Shown here piece by piece: positions 7,601-16,753 of a DNA stretch of 64,000 bases (the stretch's first letter is position 1; every line of letters begins with the position of its first letter). Source of the stretch: Thiotrichaceae bacterium UBA7357 (GTDB lineage Bacteria; Pseudomonadota; Gammaproteobacteria; Eutrophobiales; Eutrophobiaceae); contig DKOR01000018.1 of assembly GCA_002470825.1 (NCBI GenBank), forward strand, positions 28,246-92,245, given 5' to 3'. Under the pieces are notes generated by a model. It saw only the letters and a list, made by a program, of their open reading frames with translations. It was not told the DNA's origin and searched no databases. Position numbers and translations under genes: made by a program.

Positions 7601-8575
7601 ATGTCAAAACCTAAAGTTATTCTTACTCGACAATGGCCTGCAGAAGCAGAGGCCAAAGCATGTGAAATGTTTGATGTTGATTTGAATGAAGATGATCATA
7701 AAATGTCAGTCAAAGAACTTAAAACAGCGATGCAAAGTGCAGATGCCGTTTGTCCAACTGTTTCTGATTTTCAGATCAATGAAGAGATTCTTGGTGTTGA
7801 AGATCGTAAGTGTAAAATCGTCTCGAATTTTGGTGTAGGATTTAATAACATCGATACTGAAGCAGCAAAAGCGTTAGGTATTGTTGTCACAAATACACCT
7901 GAAGTTTTGACTGACTGTACAGCTGATATAGCCATGAGCTTGTTACTGACTGTTTCACGACGTATAGGTGAAGGTGAACGTTTGGTACGAGATAAGAAAT
8001 GGGATGGTTGGTGTCCAACGCATATGTTGGCAACAAAAGTTACCGGTAAAAATCTTGGATTTATCGGCTTTGGTCGTATTGCACAAGCCTTTGCACGAAA
8101 AGCACACTTTGGTTTTGGTATGAAAGTTAGTTTTTACGATCCCTATCCACCTACTAAGGAAGTGGTTGAAAAATTTAATGCGACGCAACTTGAAACAATT
8201 GAAGATGTACTTAAAGATGCTGATTTTGTGACTTTACATTGTCCAGGTGGTGGTGCGAATATCCATCTTATGAATGCTGAACTGTTTGGCATAATGAAAA
8301 AATCAGCATTCCTGATCAATACTGCTAGAGGTGATGTGGTTGATGAATTGGCCTTGGTGCAAGCATTAAAAAATGGTGTGATTGCAGGTGCTGGTCTCGA
8401 TGTATTTGCAAAAGAACCTATTGTTACCGAAGATTTATTATTAATGGAGAATGTTGTACTACTACCTCATTTGGGTAGCGCGACGACAGAAACTCGAGTT
8501 GCTATGGGATTACGATCTCTGGCAAATGTCAAGTCGTTCTTCGATGGTGAAGAACCTAATGACCGCGTTGCTTAG
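7601..8575 (+). CDS. hprA: Hydroxypyruvate/glyoxylate reductase (D-2-hydroxyacid dehydrogenase)
   Basis: In the serine cycle this enzyme reduces hydroxypyruvate from SgaA to D-glycerate. The 324-residue protein is a D-isomer 2-hydroxyacid dehydrogenase, with Rossmann motif GFIGFGRIAQAFARKA (153-168), a following acidic residue D180 typical of NADH users, and catalytic R243 (NTARGD), E272 (FAKEP) and H290 (LLPHLGSAT). By sequence it is closer to GyaR-type glyoxylate reductases than to the classical Methylobacterium HprA, so the exact substrate is inferred from operon position 13 bp after mtkB. Confidence 0.85.
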   Translation: MSKPKVILTRQWPAEAEAKACEMFDVDLNEDDHKMSVKELKTAMQSADAVCPTVSDFQINEEILGVEDRKCKIVSNFGVGFNNIDTEAAKALGIVVTNTPEVLTDCTADIAMSLLLTVSRRIGEGERLVRDKKWDGWCPTHMLATKVTGKNLGFIGFGRIAQAFARKAHFGFGMKVSFYDPYPPTKEVVEKFNATQLETIEDVLKDADFVTLHCPGGGANIHLMNAELFGIMKKSAFLINTARGDVVDELALVQALKNGVIAGAGLDVFAKEPIVTEDLLLMENVVLLPHLGSATTETRVAMGLRSLANVKSFFDGEEPNDRVA

Positions 8576-8735
8576 AATATTCTAGAGATTACTTTTTAAA
8601 CGGTAGCTTCATATTTTTCATGCTTCAATTCGCATGTATTATCTGTACATATACGACTATATGGTTGAAATCATTTCGTAGTTAAGAAAAAATAATCATT
8701 TTCAAATTTTTTAAAAGTATTTAGGATAAAGTTTC

Positions 8736-11477
8736 ATGGTGGAAGCAAATATTGAATCTAGTGAACGAACTCTTGATGCTGCTTCAGCGATTTATGCAAA
8801 AGAAGTTGTTGGCATCTTAACGGATCAACTTATTCATGTTATAGAACAGCGACATATTGAGGTTTTACCTTATGTTCGAGGAGAGTCATCAATCCCAACG
8901 GGTGACAAAAAGTTATTGTTAGGCATACTCCAAGCATGGGGCATCTGGTTTCAGTTGCTTAATGTTGCAGAAGAGAATACTGGTATGCGTCGTCGACGTA
9001 TGGCCGAAAAAGAAATCGGACTAGAAAATATAGTTGGAACCTTCGCAAATGTTTTTAAAAAAGCTAACGTATCAGGTGTGAGCCCAGAAGAGATTCAAAA
9101 CTTACTTGATGTTGCACATATTCGTCCGACTTTTACGGCACATCCCACCGAAGCAAAACGCGTAACAGTATTAGAAATACATCGTCGAATCTATGTCTTA
9201 TTATATCGTTTAGAAGGGTCACGTTGGACAGCGCGAGAACGTGAAAAATTTCTTGATGCCTTACGTAATGAGATTGACTTACTCTGGTTGACAGGTGAAT
9301 TACGTCTAGAAAAGCCAACCGTTCCACAAGAAGTTGTATGGGGACTACATTTTTTCGAACAAACTCTGTTTGAGCGTATCCCAGAAACACATGAAAAATT
9401 AAAATTAGCATTAAACAAAAATTATCCTGATACAGATTTTTTACTCCCGTCATTTTTTCAGTTCGGTTCTTGGATTGGTGGTGATCGTGATGGGAACCCT
9501 CTTGTTACTAATGATGTCACCAAAGATACATTACTAAAGAATCGTCAAATGGTATTTCATCATTATATAAAACGGTTAGAAGACTTAGTCGAACACTTGA
9601 GTGTATCCAGTATTAACATCAAGTTATCAAAAATATTTGAGCAAGATTTACAAGTAATTTTAAAAGATATTGATGAACTTGAATTGGTTTCAGAGAGAAA
9701 CCCTGGAGAGGTTTTTCGTCAATTCTTGACATGTATGTTAGTTAAATTACGAGGCACTTTGAGTAGTCATAGTGAAGGACATTTTAGCGCGATTCGTTAT
9801 AGTAATGTAGATGAATTTATTATAGATATAAAACAATTGATGGCGGGGTTACAAGCGTCTGATTGTAAACAGCTGTCGCAAACATTAGTTCTTCCTCTAT
9901 TACAGGAAGCAGAAGCATTTCGTTTTCGGACAGTAAGACTTGATCTAAGAGAAAACTCAACTACAGTAAATCATACACTAGCATCTATCTGGAAGGCAAT
10001 GAATACGAAAGATACACCACCCTCGCCCAATAGTGCTAGGTGGAAAGCCTGGTTACTAGCAGAGTTAGATAAACCACAAGAAAATTTACCGACCTTTTCT
10101 AATTTGGATGATACTTCTACTTCGACTATTGGCTTGTTTCAGATGACAGCCGACATGATGGATAAATTGGATCATGAAGCATTCGGATACTTCATTTTAT
10201 CAATGACACAATCCATCAATGATATCCTCGGTGTCTATCTGTTGGCGAAAATAGCTGGTTTATTTGTAGAGAAAAATGGTGAGGTTTATAGTCGACTGCC
10301 TATCGTTCCATTATTCGAAACAATAGATGATTTACAAAGAGGCCCCCAGATGATGTCTGAGTTATTCACCATTCCGATCGTCCAACAATCGATAAACCAT
10401 CAAACTGGTATACAGGAAGTGATGATTGGTTATTCTGATTCTAATAAAGATGGTGGTTACTTCACCGCAAATTGGGAATTAAGCAAAGCACAAGCTAATC
10501 TAACTAAGATAGGGCAGGATGTGGGAATTTCAATCTCCTTTTTTCATGGAAGAGGTGGCTCAGTCAGTCGCGGTGGTGCACCGACCGGTTATGCCATCGC
10601 AGCACAACCGGCAGGCTCTATCCATGGGCAAATGCGTATTACCGAACAAGGTGAAGTGGTGTCATCAAAATATGCCAACGAAGGTACCGCTCAATATCAG
10701 ATGGAATTATTAGCTGCAAGTGTGTTTGAACATACTCTGAAGTCATTAAATCAAGACGAATTAAAACCGAATCGAGCATTTAATACAGCGATGGAAAGTC
10801 TGTCTGAACTCGCCTTTAATAAATATCGAAAATTTGCAGAAACAGACGATCTGATGGATTATTATAGTGCTGCAAGTCCAGTAGAGGAATTAGCAAAAAT
10901 GAATATCGGTTCACGTCCAGCCAGACGTTTTGGTATAAAGTCATTAAGCGATCTACGCGCAATACCATGGGTATTCGCTTGGACACAAAATAGACACCTA
11001 GTCCCGGGTTGGTATGGAGTGGGTACCGCATTAAAATCATTTATCGATATGCGTGGTTTAAAAGGCGAGCAGTTACTCAAGGATATGTTTGATGATATGT
11101 GTTTATTCCGCTTGATTCTTGATGAGGTTGAAAAAACTTTGTCGTTGGTCGATTTGCAGGTGTCAGAATCCTTTTCGAAACTCGTTGAAAACGAAAAGCT
11201 ACGAGACAATGTGTTTGGTAAAGTCGTGAATGAATATAAGCTTACAGTAGAGATGGTCTTGAAGATAACTGGTGAAGAAAGGCTCTGCGAACGATTCAAA
11301 AAGTTTAGTCGTAAACTTAATCGACGTTACCCCATTCTTTTTCAAGTAGGTATGGAGCAAGTACAGTTATTGAAAGAATTTCGTAGTAAGCAAGAAAGTG
11401 GTGATCCAGCAGAAAGTTTGGCACCGATGTTGTTATCTATCAATTGTGTTTCTACAGGATTAGGCTGGACAGGCTAG
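8736..11477 (+). CDS. ppc: Phosphoenolpyruvate carboxylase
   Basis: Ppc adds bicarbonate to PEP to give oxaloacetate; in the serine cycle this supplies malate for malate thiokinase. The 913-residue protein has the catalytic histidine in FTAHPTEAKR (H136), GGDRDGNP, the second active-site loop HGRGGSVSRGGAP (H604 onward), RITEQGEVVSSKYAN, and the conserved C-terminal TG. The C-terminus reads GLGWTG rather than the enterobacterial GMRNTG. It starts 160 bp after hprA, far enough for its own promoter, though no clear one was identified. Confidence 0.95.
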   Translation: MVEANIESSERTLDAASAIYAKEVVGILTDQLIHVIEQRHIEVLPYVRGESSIPTGDKKLLLGILQAWGIWFQLLNVAEENTGMRRRRMAEKEIGLENIVGTFANVFKKANVSGVSPEEIQNLLDVAHIRPTFTAHPTEAKRVTVLEIHRRIYVLLYRLEGSRWTAREREKFLDALRNEIDLLWLTGELRLEKPTVPQEVVWGLHFFEQTLFERIPETHEKLKLALNKNYPDTDFLLPSFFQFGSWIGGDRDGNPLVTNDVTKDTLLKNRQMVFHHYIKRLEDLVEHLSVSSINIKLSKIFEQDLQVILKDIDELELVSERNPGEVFRQFLTCMLVKLRGTLSSHSEGHFSAIRYSNVDEFIIDIKQLMAGLQASDCKQLSQTLVLPLLQEAEAFRFRTVRLDLRENSTTVNHTLASIWKAMNTKDTPPSPNSARWKAWLLAELDKPQENLPTFSNLDDTSTSTIGLFQMTADMMDKLDHEAFGYFILSMTQSINDILGVYLLAKIAGLFVEKNGEVYSRLPIVPLFETIDDLQRGPQMMSELFTIPIVQQSINHQTGIQEVMIGYSDSNKDGGYFTANWELSKAQANLTKIGQDVGISISFFHGRGGSVSRGGAPTGYAIAAQPAGSIHGQMRITEQGEVVSSKYANEGTAQYQMELLAASVFEHTLKSLNQDELKPNRAFNTAMESLSELAFNKYRKFAETDDLMDYYSAASPVEELAKMNIGSRPARRFGIKSLSDLRAIPWVFAWTQNRHLVPGWYGVGTALKSFIDMRGLKGEQLLKDMFDDMCLFRLILDEVEKTLSLVDLQVSESFSKLVENEKLRDNVFGKVVNEYKLTVEMVLKITGEERLCERFKKFSRKLNRRYPILFQVGMEQVQLLKEFRSKQESGDPAESLAPMLLSINCVSTGLGWTG

Positions 11478-11535
11478 TAGAAGTATTTTTTATTTCTACG
11501 ATCAATCACTTCTGCTTTCTAATTTGTCCATTTTT

Positions 11536-12019
11536 TTAATTCGCAAATTTAAAATCTTCGTAAATAATCGCTGGCTCTTCATTCAGGAATATGTTTTCGC
11601 TTAATGTGCTAGTAGAGATCGCATTAAGCGTAATGTTTTCATATAACCAATAATATATTTTATTTTTGAAAGTGCCATAGCGCCAATTATATCTGCATTG
11701 CATCCAGTTGTTATTAAGGGAACCGATTTTTTCAATGTCTACTTTATTACTTGATGAATGATTATATTTAAGAACGTTATTATTTAAATTTATTTTGAAT
11801 CTGTAAAATATTAAATCGTTTTTTATTATCTGAGGATATTTAAATGGGCCATATTGATTATCATCAATATGTTGATCTATTACGCATCGGTTTTTGAATG
11901 CATAAAACGCAGGTGGCATTATTATTGGATATCTATCCGGTCTATTTAATCTCTCCGAGTTATGTTTTTTTTCTCTGGCTCTTATCCCACTGATTAATGA
12001 TTATTTGTAATATTAACAT
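11536..12019 (-). pseudogene. Hypothetical protein gene frameshifted in an A8 run
   Basis: From the ATG at 12019 the minus strand reads MLILQIIINQWDKSQRKK, then a run of eight A (11965-11972 on the plus strand as T8) throws it into a stop. Dropping one A continues smoothly through HNSERLNRPDRYPIIMPPAF and NNNWMQCRYNWRYGTF to the TAA at 11536, giving 160 residues. Without the shift, only the part from an internal ATG at 11919 (127 aa) is readable. The product is aromatic-rich and soluble-looking, and I do not recognise it. It could be a true pseudogene, a sequencing error, or a gene rescued by slippage on A8. Confidence 0.5.
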
Positions 12020-12494
12020 TTCTATTTTTAAATTATTAATCAAAAGTTTTGAATAAAGATTATATGATAGAAGTCTAATTTTATTATGTATTGATAGAAA
12101 ATTTATAAAATATTAGCTCTGAGGTCGTGTAGAGTTTAGTACTTAAAATGTGAATGGTTGTTATAGTAATCGTAGATAAAAAAACTTAATTTTTTTTCTT
12201 TAGAGCTATAACTAAGATAAGACTATATGAAATGATATGTACTGAGCTTTTGATATACATATTAAAGCTCAAGATAGTCTTTGTAGATGTGAGAAAGCCA
12301 CAAGTAACCAAATTTTCAGCAAAATTATTGTCAAGTGCTGAGGGAGTAGCAGGTGAATTACTAGAATCTAACTTTTTAAAACATCAACACACAGAAATAT
12401 AAAATTAAAAAATATTTTTGATATTAGTTAACAAGGACTTAACAAGTTAGCATAGATATGTCTAAGTCAATAAGTAAGAATACGCTCTAGTTAT
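12020..12494. other. Mostly non-coding stretch, one doubtful small ORF
   Basis: No recognisable gene. An ORF at 12232-12402 (+) encodes 56 residues with a coding-like tail (FVDVRKPQVTKFSAKLLSSA, then GELLESNF) but has no ribosome site and no known match; it may be the end of a lost gene. Confidence 0.3.
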
Positions 12495-12502
12495 CTAGAA
12501 AT

Positions 12503-12528
12503 AAAAAAGCCCCGCACTTAGCGGGGCT
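12503..12528 (-). terminator. Rho-independent terminator of the cold-shock gene
   Basis: Read on the minus strand, AGCCCCGC (12521-12528), a 5-base loop and GCGGGGCT (12508-12515) form an 8-bp GC-rich stem followed by a T run (12503-12507). It lies 32 bases after the csp stop. It is the clearest intrinsic terminator in the window. Confidence 0.9.
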
Positions 12529-12559
12529 CTTGCAATATATATAAAATATCTAACCTAGA

Positions 12560-12763
12560 TTACTGTGCAACCACGTTAATTGCACTAGGTCCTTTTTCAC
12601 CCTGCTCAGTGTCGAAACTAACAGTCTGTCCTTCTGCAAGTGACTTGAAACCATCAGCTTGAATAGAACTATGATGAACAAATACATCAGCACTACCATC
12701 AGCCGGAGAAATAAAACCAAAACCCTTACTATCGTTAAACCATTTTACTGTACCTGTAGCCAT
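12560..12763 (-). CDS. cspA: Cold-shock-family RNA/DNA-binding protein
   Basis: This 67-residue protein is a single cold-shock domain with the RNA-binding motifs KGFGFI (RNP1) and VFVHH (RNP2), starting TGTVKWFNDSKG as the family does. Such proteins melt RNA structure, often during cold or growth transitions. AAAGAGG lies just upstream of the ATG. The gene stands alone with its own terminator, and the AT-rich, hairpin-prone region upstream could be the long leader usual for cold-shock genes. Which csp paralogue it is cannot be told, so the symbol is generic. Confidence 0.93.
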   Translation of the reverse strand: MATGTVKWFNDSKGFGFISPADGSADVFVHHSSIQADGFKSLAEGQTVSFDTEQGEKGPSAINVVAQ

Positions 12764-13429
12764 TTTTGGATACCTCTTTAATTATTAAAAAACAATGTAT
12801 TAGCATGTAAATTGTTGTAGAACTGTTACGGAAGAGGCTGCTTTTTACATTGCGTAGAACTACCGGGAACCGCTACAAACTTTTTTTACTAATGTCGGCA
12901 CCTTATAGATTTCTGGCAAGAAAGACTATCTTTTTAGCTAATTATCTGCAAAAGAGTCGATAATTAAGCAATTAAAGACCATTAATTACTAAAATCTCCC
13001 TCTATTTTGGGTGATTAGCAGTTTTATTCAAAAAAGGTAGGTTTAACTATTAGAGTATTTGTTGTGGACAAAGTATTGAAAAATGTTCTGAGTCTTCTTT
13101 CGTGACGCCGAGTTTTAGTTGATGCTAGTTCTTTTTTAGATCTAAGTCACTGTCGGTATTCGTGGTATACGGAGTTAAAAATCGACTGTTTGGTAGTCTG
13201 ATTATTGGGCTGTTTTAGCTGAGTTATTTACGAATCAGCGATATTGCAATGCCAAATAGCATTACATTGAATCTAAAATAGATGAAGACAGAAGTTCCTT
13301 AATAGATTGTGTAAATTTATTTATTTTGAACCTGCTATTAATCGATGCATTTTTATACGTAAGGTGTAAAGTATTGATAGAGTTATGTAGTTATAAATAC
13401 AAGCTTACCTTAATCTTGGAGAATTAACG
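12764..13429. other. Non-coding region between the divergent csp and small Lys-rich genes
   Basis: No gene of convincing quality on either strand. The left part (about 12764-12900, minus strand) probably is the csp leader. The rest shows no tRNA, repeat array or clear hairpin. Confidence 0.4.
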
Positions 13430-13555
13430 ATGTCTAAAGAACGTAATAGCAGAAAAGAATCTGCGAAGAAACCTGCACTCTCTTTGAAAGAAAAACGTGC
13501 TGCAAAAAAAGCTAAAAAAAACACTAGTTCTTCTTTTACTGCTCCAGATAAATAA
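13430..13555 (+). CDS. Small lysine-rich basic protein
   Basis: A 41-codon gene with GGAG nine bases before the ATG. It starts MSKERNSRKESAKKPALSLK, continues with EKRAAKKAKKN and ends in a Ser/Thr tail. Small basic proteins of this MSKxRNxKKExKK type occur in various proteobacteria without known function. The strong Lys/Arg bias suggests binding to nucleic acid or ribosomes (inference). No operon partner: 103 bp separate it from the next gene. Confidence 0.6.
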   Translation: MSKERNSRKESAKKPALSLKEKRAAKKAKKNTSSSFTAPDK

Positions 13556-13658
13556 CTTTGGTTAGAGATTGGAATTTATAAAATTATTTAAAAAAAAACT
13601 ACTCTTTTTTGTTGCTAGATTTAATTAAAAAATTTTAAAGATTTGCTTTAAATAAAAA

Positions 13659-14291
13659 ATGTCTAATACAATCACCTGGTACTTTGATTTTATTTCTCCC
13701 TTTGCTTACCTGCAGCAAATACGCTTACAGAAATTTTCGAGTGACATAATGGTTCAACCATGTCCCATTTTATTTGCTGGCTTGTTAAATAATTGGAAAC
13801 ATAAGGGACCGGCTGAGATCCCATCAAAACGACTGTTTACGTATCAGTATGTTGTCTGGTTGGCAAAACAACAAGGTGTTCAGTTACGCATGCCTCCATC
13901 ACATCCGTTTAATCCGTTGCGGCCATTGCGTTTGGCAATTGCTATGAAAAATGAGATGGATGTAATCACAAAGATATTTAAATATATCTGGCATGATGGT
14001 TTTTCTGTTGATGATGATGCATCGTGGCATAAATTCGTTATTTCGCTAGGTATTAATGGGCCGGATAACTTGATTAATCAAAATTTGGTAAAAGAGCAAT
14101 TACGAGAAAACACCAAAACAGCAATTGAGTTCGGTGTGTTTGGTGTGCCAACTATTATTGCTGATGAGCATTTATTCTGGGGTAATGATGCAACAGATAT
14201 GTATCTTGATTATCAAAAAAGCTCGGATTTTTATAATGATCCAGAGCTAAAATTTATTGATACAATTCCAGAAGCTGCTAGCAAGCGTTAA
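13659..14291 (+). CDS. DsbA-family 2-hydroxychromene-2-carboxylate isomerase-like protein
   Basis: A 210-residue member of the DsbA/GST-kappa thioredoxin-fold family. The first strand reads TWYFDFISPFAYLQQ, where the usual CxxC is replaced by SPFAY, as in 2-hydroxychromene-2-carboxylate isomerases that use glutathione and a serine. The cis-proline motif is GVFGVPTIIADEHLFWGND. Known members isomerise naphthalene-breakdown intermediates, but no aromatic degradation genes are nearby, so the substrate here is unknown; a glutathione-linked isomerase or oxidoreductase is the safe call. Confidence 0.8.
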   Translation: MSNTITWYFDFISPFAYLQQIRLQKFSSDIMVQPCPILFAGLLNNWKHKGPAEIPSKRLFTYQYVVWLAKQQGVQLRMPPSHPFNPLRPLRLAIAMKNEMDVITKIFKYIWHDGFSVDDDASWHKFVISLGINGPDNLINQNLVKEQLRENTKTAIEFGVFGVPTIIADEHLFWGNDATDMYLDYQKSSDFYNDPELKFIDTIPEAASKR

Positions 14292-14439
14292 ATTATTCAT
14301 TAATGGTAGTTTTCTTAATTCCATAAGTCCTATGCAAAAAACAGTTTGCTGAAGTCTTATTAAGTATTTCGAAATCGTGAATTTTTTGGTTTACAATAAT
14401 TATGAAATTCAATATATATTGATGTAATAGGAAGTGATA

Positions 14440-15006
14440 ATGCCAAAAGCTAGTGAACTTAAACGTGGAATGGTTGTTGATATCGATGGTGTTCCTTATA
14501 GCGTAAAAAATGTTGATGCAAAAAGTCCAACTTCTAGAGGTGCAACAACTCTATATAAAATTCGTTTCAAGAACCTCCAGTCAGGAAAAAAACTAGATGA
14601 ATCGTTTAAAAGCGATGAATTACTTAAAGAGGCTGATTGTGTGCGTGTGTCGGTACAATTTTCATATAGGGATGCTGAAAATATTATCTTCATGAATACT
14701 GAAGATTATTCTCAATATGAAGTAAATGAAAATGATGTAAAGAGCCTAATGAGTTACATCACAGAAGGCCTAGAAGGTCTAACTGCGTTAATAATGGATG
14801 GTATGCTTCTAAGTGTTGAATTACCCCAGTTTGTTGATATGGAAATCGTTGATACCATACCAAATATCAAAGGCGCAACCGTGGCAGGTAGGACTAAGCC
14901 TGCGATATTGAGTACTGGAATAGAAGTACAAGTGCCAGAGTATATGGAGACTGGTGAGATTATACGAATTAATACAGGCACTGGTAAATTCATGACGCGT
15001 GTTTGA
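14440..15006 (+). CDS. yeiP: Elongation factor P-like protein EfpL (YeiP)
   Basis: EfpL helps ribosomes past difficult nascent sequences such as polyproline. The 188-residue protein has the KOW-like N-terminal domain and two OB domains. The loop SPTSRGATTLYKIRF carries Arg at the tip where canonical EF-P has a modified lysine, which identifies the YeiP/EfpL branch. The C-terminus has VPEYMETGEIIRINTGTGKF. The ATG at 14440 is preferred over an upstream GTG because AGGAA lies 6 bases before it. The DUF1499 gene follows after 20 bp. Confidence 0.9.
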   Translation: MPKASELKRGMVVDIDGVPYSVKNVDAKSPTSRGATTLYKIRFKNLQSGKKLDESFKSDELLKEADCVRVSVQFSYRDAENIIFMNTEDYSQYEVNENDVKSLMSYITEGLEGLTALIMDGMLLSVELPQFVDMEIVDTIPNIKGATVAGRTKPAILSTGIEVQVPEYMETGEIIRINTGTGKFMTRV

Positions 15007-15026
15007 TTATATAATATTCATTAGTG

Positions 15027-15461
15027 ATGAAAAAAATATTTCAATACTTGACCATAAGTAGTTTACTCATTGTTATGATGTTAAGTGCGAATCCTCAAGA
15101 CTTGAATGGAGACCATATGGATTGCCCTGATTCACCAAATTGTGTTTCTAGTCTGGCTAGTACCCATACACATTTTATTGCGCCATTAACTTTTAAAGAT
15201 CGACCAGAACTAGCAATGCAACGACTTAAGAAAGTACTAATGACTGAAAAACGTGTGACGATAATTGCGGAACGCACTGACTATCTTCATGGGGAAATAC
15301 GTAGTCTTATTTTCAGGTTTATAGATGATATTGAATTTATATTATCTATTGAGAATAAGGTTTTTCAAGTTCGTTCATCTTCTCGCATTGGTTACAGCGA
15401 TTTTGGTGTGAATCGTCGTCGTGTTGAAAGAATTAGGGAAAAATTTGAAATACAAGATTGA
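15027..15461 (+). CDS. DUF1499 family protein, exported
   Basis: A 144-residue protein with an N-terminal hydrophobic signal (about residues 3-20), then the DUF1499 hallmarks: CPDSPNCVSSLAS, FRFIDDIEF, and RSSSRIGYSDFGVNRRRVE near the end. Members are small periplasmic or lipoprotein-like proteins of unknown function. The first of the paired codons is GTG at 15024; the ATG at 15027 is taken as start. It lies 20 bp after efpL and may share its transcript. Confidence 0.82.
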   Translation: MKKIFQYLTISSLLIVMMLSANPQDLNGDHMDCPDSPNCVSSLASTHTHFIAPLTFKDRPELAMQRLKKVLMTEKRVTIIAERTDYLHGEIRSLIFRFIDDIEFILSIENKVFQVRSSSRIGYSDFGVNRRRVERIREKFEIQD

Positions 15462-15628
15462 TTTAAAATATTAAAAGTTTTTCTTGACAGTCATTTAAGT
15501 GGTATTTACACATATGTACATCTTGCTATGTTTCTCGTTAAGATTGCATAGTAGAGATTAAATACAATCAATAATTCCGATATCTTAGGAGCATACTCTC
15601 AATATTAAAGAACTATGAGCAATAGTTA

Positions 15629-16258
15629 ATGGTCAATGCCAACACTGTGATTGTTCTTGATTTTGAGACTACAGGACTCTCACCGGACTATGGCGATCGT
15701 GTCATAGAGAATGGAGCAATGCGTGTCGAAAATGGAAAAGTTGTTGCGTATTTTCAAGAATTAATGAACCCAAGTAGGCCTCTTGATAGTTTTATTGAAG
15801 CTCATACTGGTATAACTAATAGTATGTTAAGAGATGCTTACACCTTGTAATGAAGTAATGCATAGACTTTCTGATTTTATTGACGGTTATAACCTTGTTG
15901 CTCATAATGCTTCATTTGACGAACGTTTTCTTGATGCGGAATTGAGTAGAATCTGTCGGACGTGTACTGGGCAATTTGCATGTTCACTATTGACTGCAAG
16001 ACGTATCTACCAAGATTCTCCAAACCATAAATTGGCAACCTTACCCGGTTATACAAATATCCCGATAAAAGATGTTTTTCATCGTGCTTTATATGATTCA
16101 GATATGACAACAAGGCTATAGTTGGCGATGTTAGATAATATTACTAAAGTATATGAAATAGATCCGGTTCCATTTACGCTAATTCAAAAACTGTCAAAAA
16201 TTCCAAAAGCTGAAGTCAGAAATTTTTTACGAAAATGGCAAACGATAGTCAAGGATTA
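15629..16258 (+). pseudogene. DnaQ-like 3'-5' exonuclease, frameshift plus amber stop
   Basis: All three DEDDh exonuclease motifs are legible but in broken frames. VLDFETTGLSPDYGDRVIE (ExoI) runs into a stop at 15850. A one-base T insertion near 15838 separates it from TPCNEVMHRLSDFIDGYNLV and HNASFDERFLD (ExoII). HRALYDSDMTT (ExoIII) is followed by TAG at about 16119, after which the frame goes on to a natural end, KWQTIVKD, near 16258. Intact homologues are proofreading-type nucleases sometimes annotated as DNA polymerase III epsilon-like. Two independent lesions make loss of function nearly certain unless the assembly is wrong. Confidence 0.85.
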
Positions 16259-16583
16259 AATGACAATAACGTCTTTTCGGTTATACCTCTTCATCTCAAA
16301 AGTTGTACAAAGCGACATTTGTAATCATGTGGTCGAGATATTAGTATTGAGAATTTTATCATTTTGAAAGCAAATAAATCTTCAACTAAAGATGGTAATT
16401 TATTAGTACCATTTGAGTAGTTAATACAATTAATGAATGCTGAGACGGTTACTTATAGAGTAAAATGACCAATAGAAAAAAGAAAGATTGTTAAGAGAAA
16501 GAGTCTGGACAGCAAAGCATTGCGACGTAGAAAAGAACATTATGAGATGGTGTGATCGTGTCTTGATCTACAGTTTAGTATGA
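16240..16583 (+). pseudogene. Decayed gene with three in-frame stops and a frameshift
   Basis: One plus-strand frame reads FSVIPLHLKSCTKRHL, TAA, CGRDISIENFIILKANKS, DGNLLVPFE, TAG (16418), LIQLMNAETVTYRVK, TGA (16466), PIEKRKIVKRKSLDSKALR and RRRKEHYEMV. After a one-base shift it ends DRVLIYSLV. The stretches look coding and end cleanly, so this is an old gene gathering stops. I do not recognise the family. It abuts the broken exonuclease, so both probably decayed together. Confidence 0.55.
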
Positions 16584-16753
16584 TATGAAATAATTGAAAC
16601 TTTATCAGATTGAATTGATAATTAACCATGAATTAGGGAAACGTAAAGAGTTATCTTAGACATATATGATTCTTATGGCATGAGCAATAAGGGTTCTGAA
16701 ACCATAGGTTTACGTTTTCATGCAAGAGAATTTTTTAAAAAGCTTCACGCGCC

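Noticed and set aside
1..16583. TAG as a recoded sense codon, because several pseudogenes carry in-frame TAG
   Set aside because: Many intact genes (ppc, tag, gyrA, the FolM-like gene, the DUF485 gene) end in TAG, and the broken genes also hold TAA, TGA and frameshifts.
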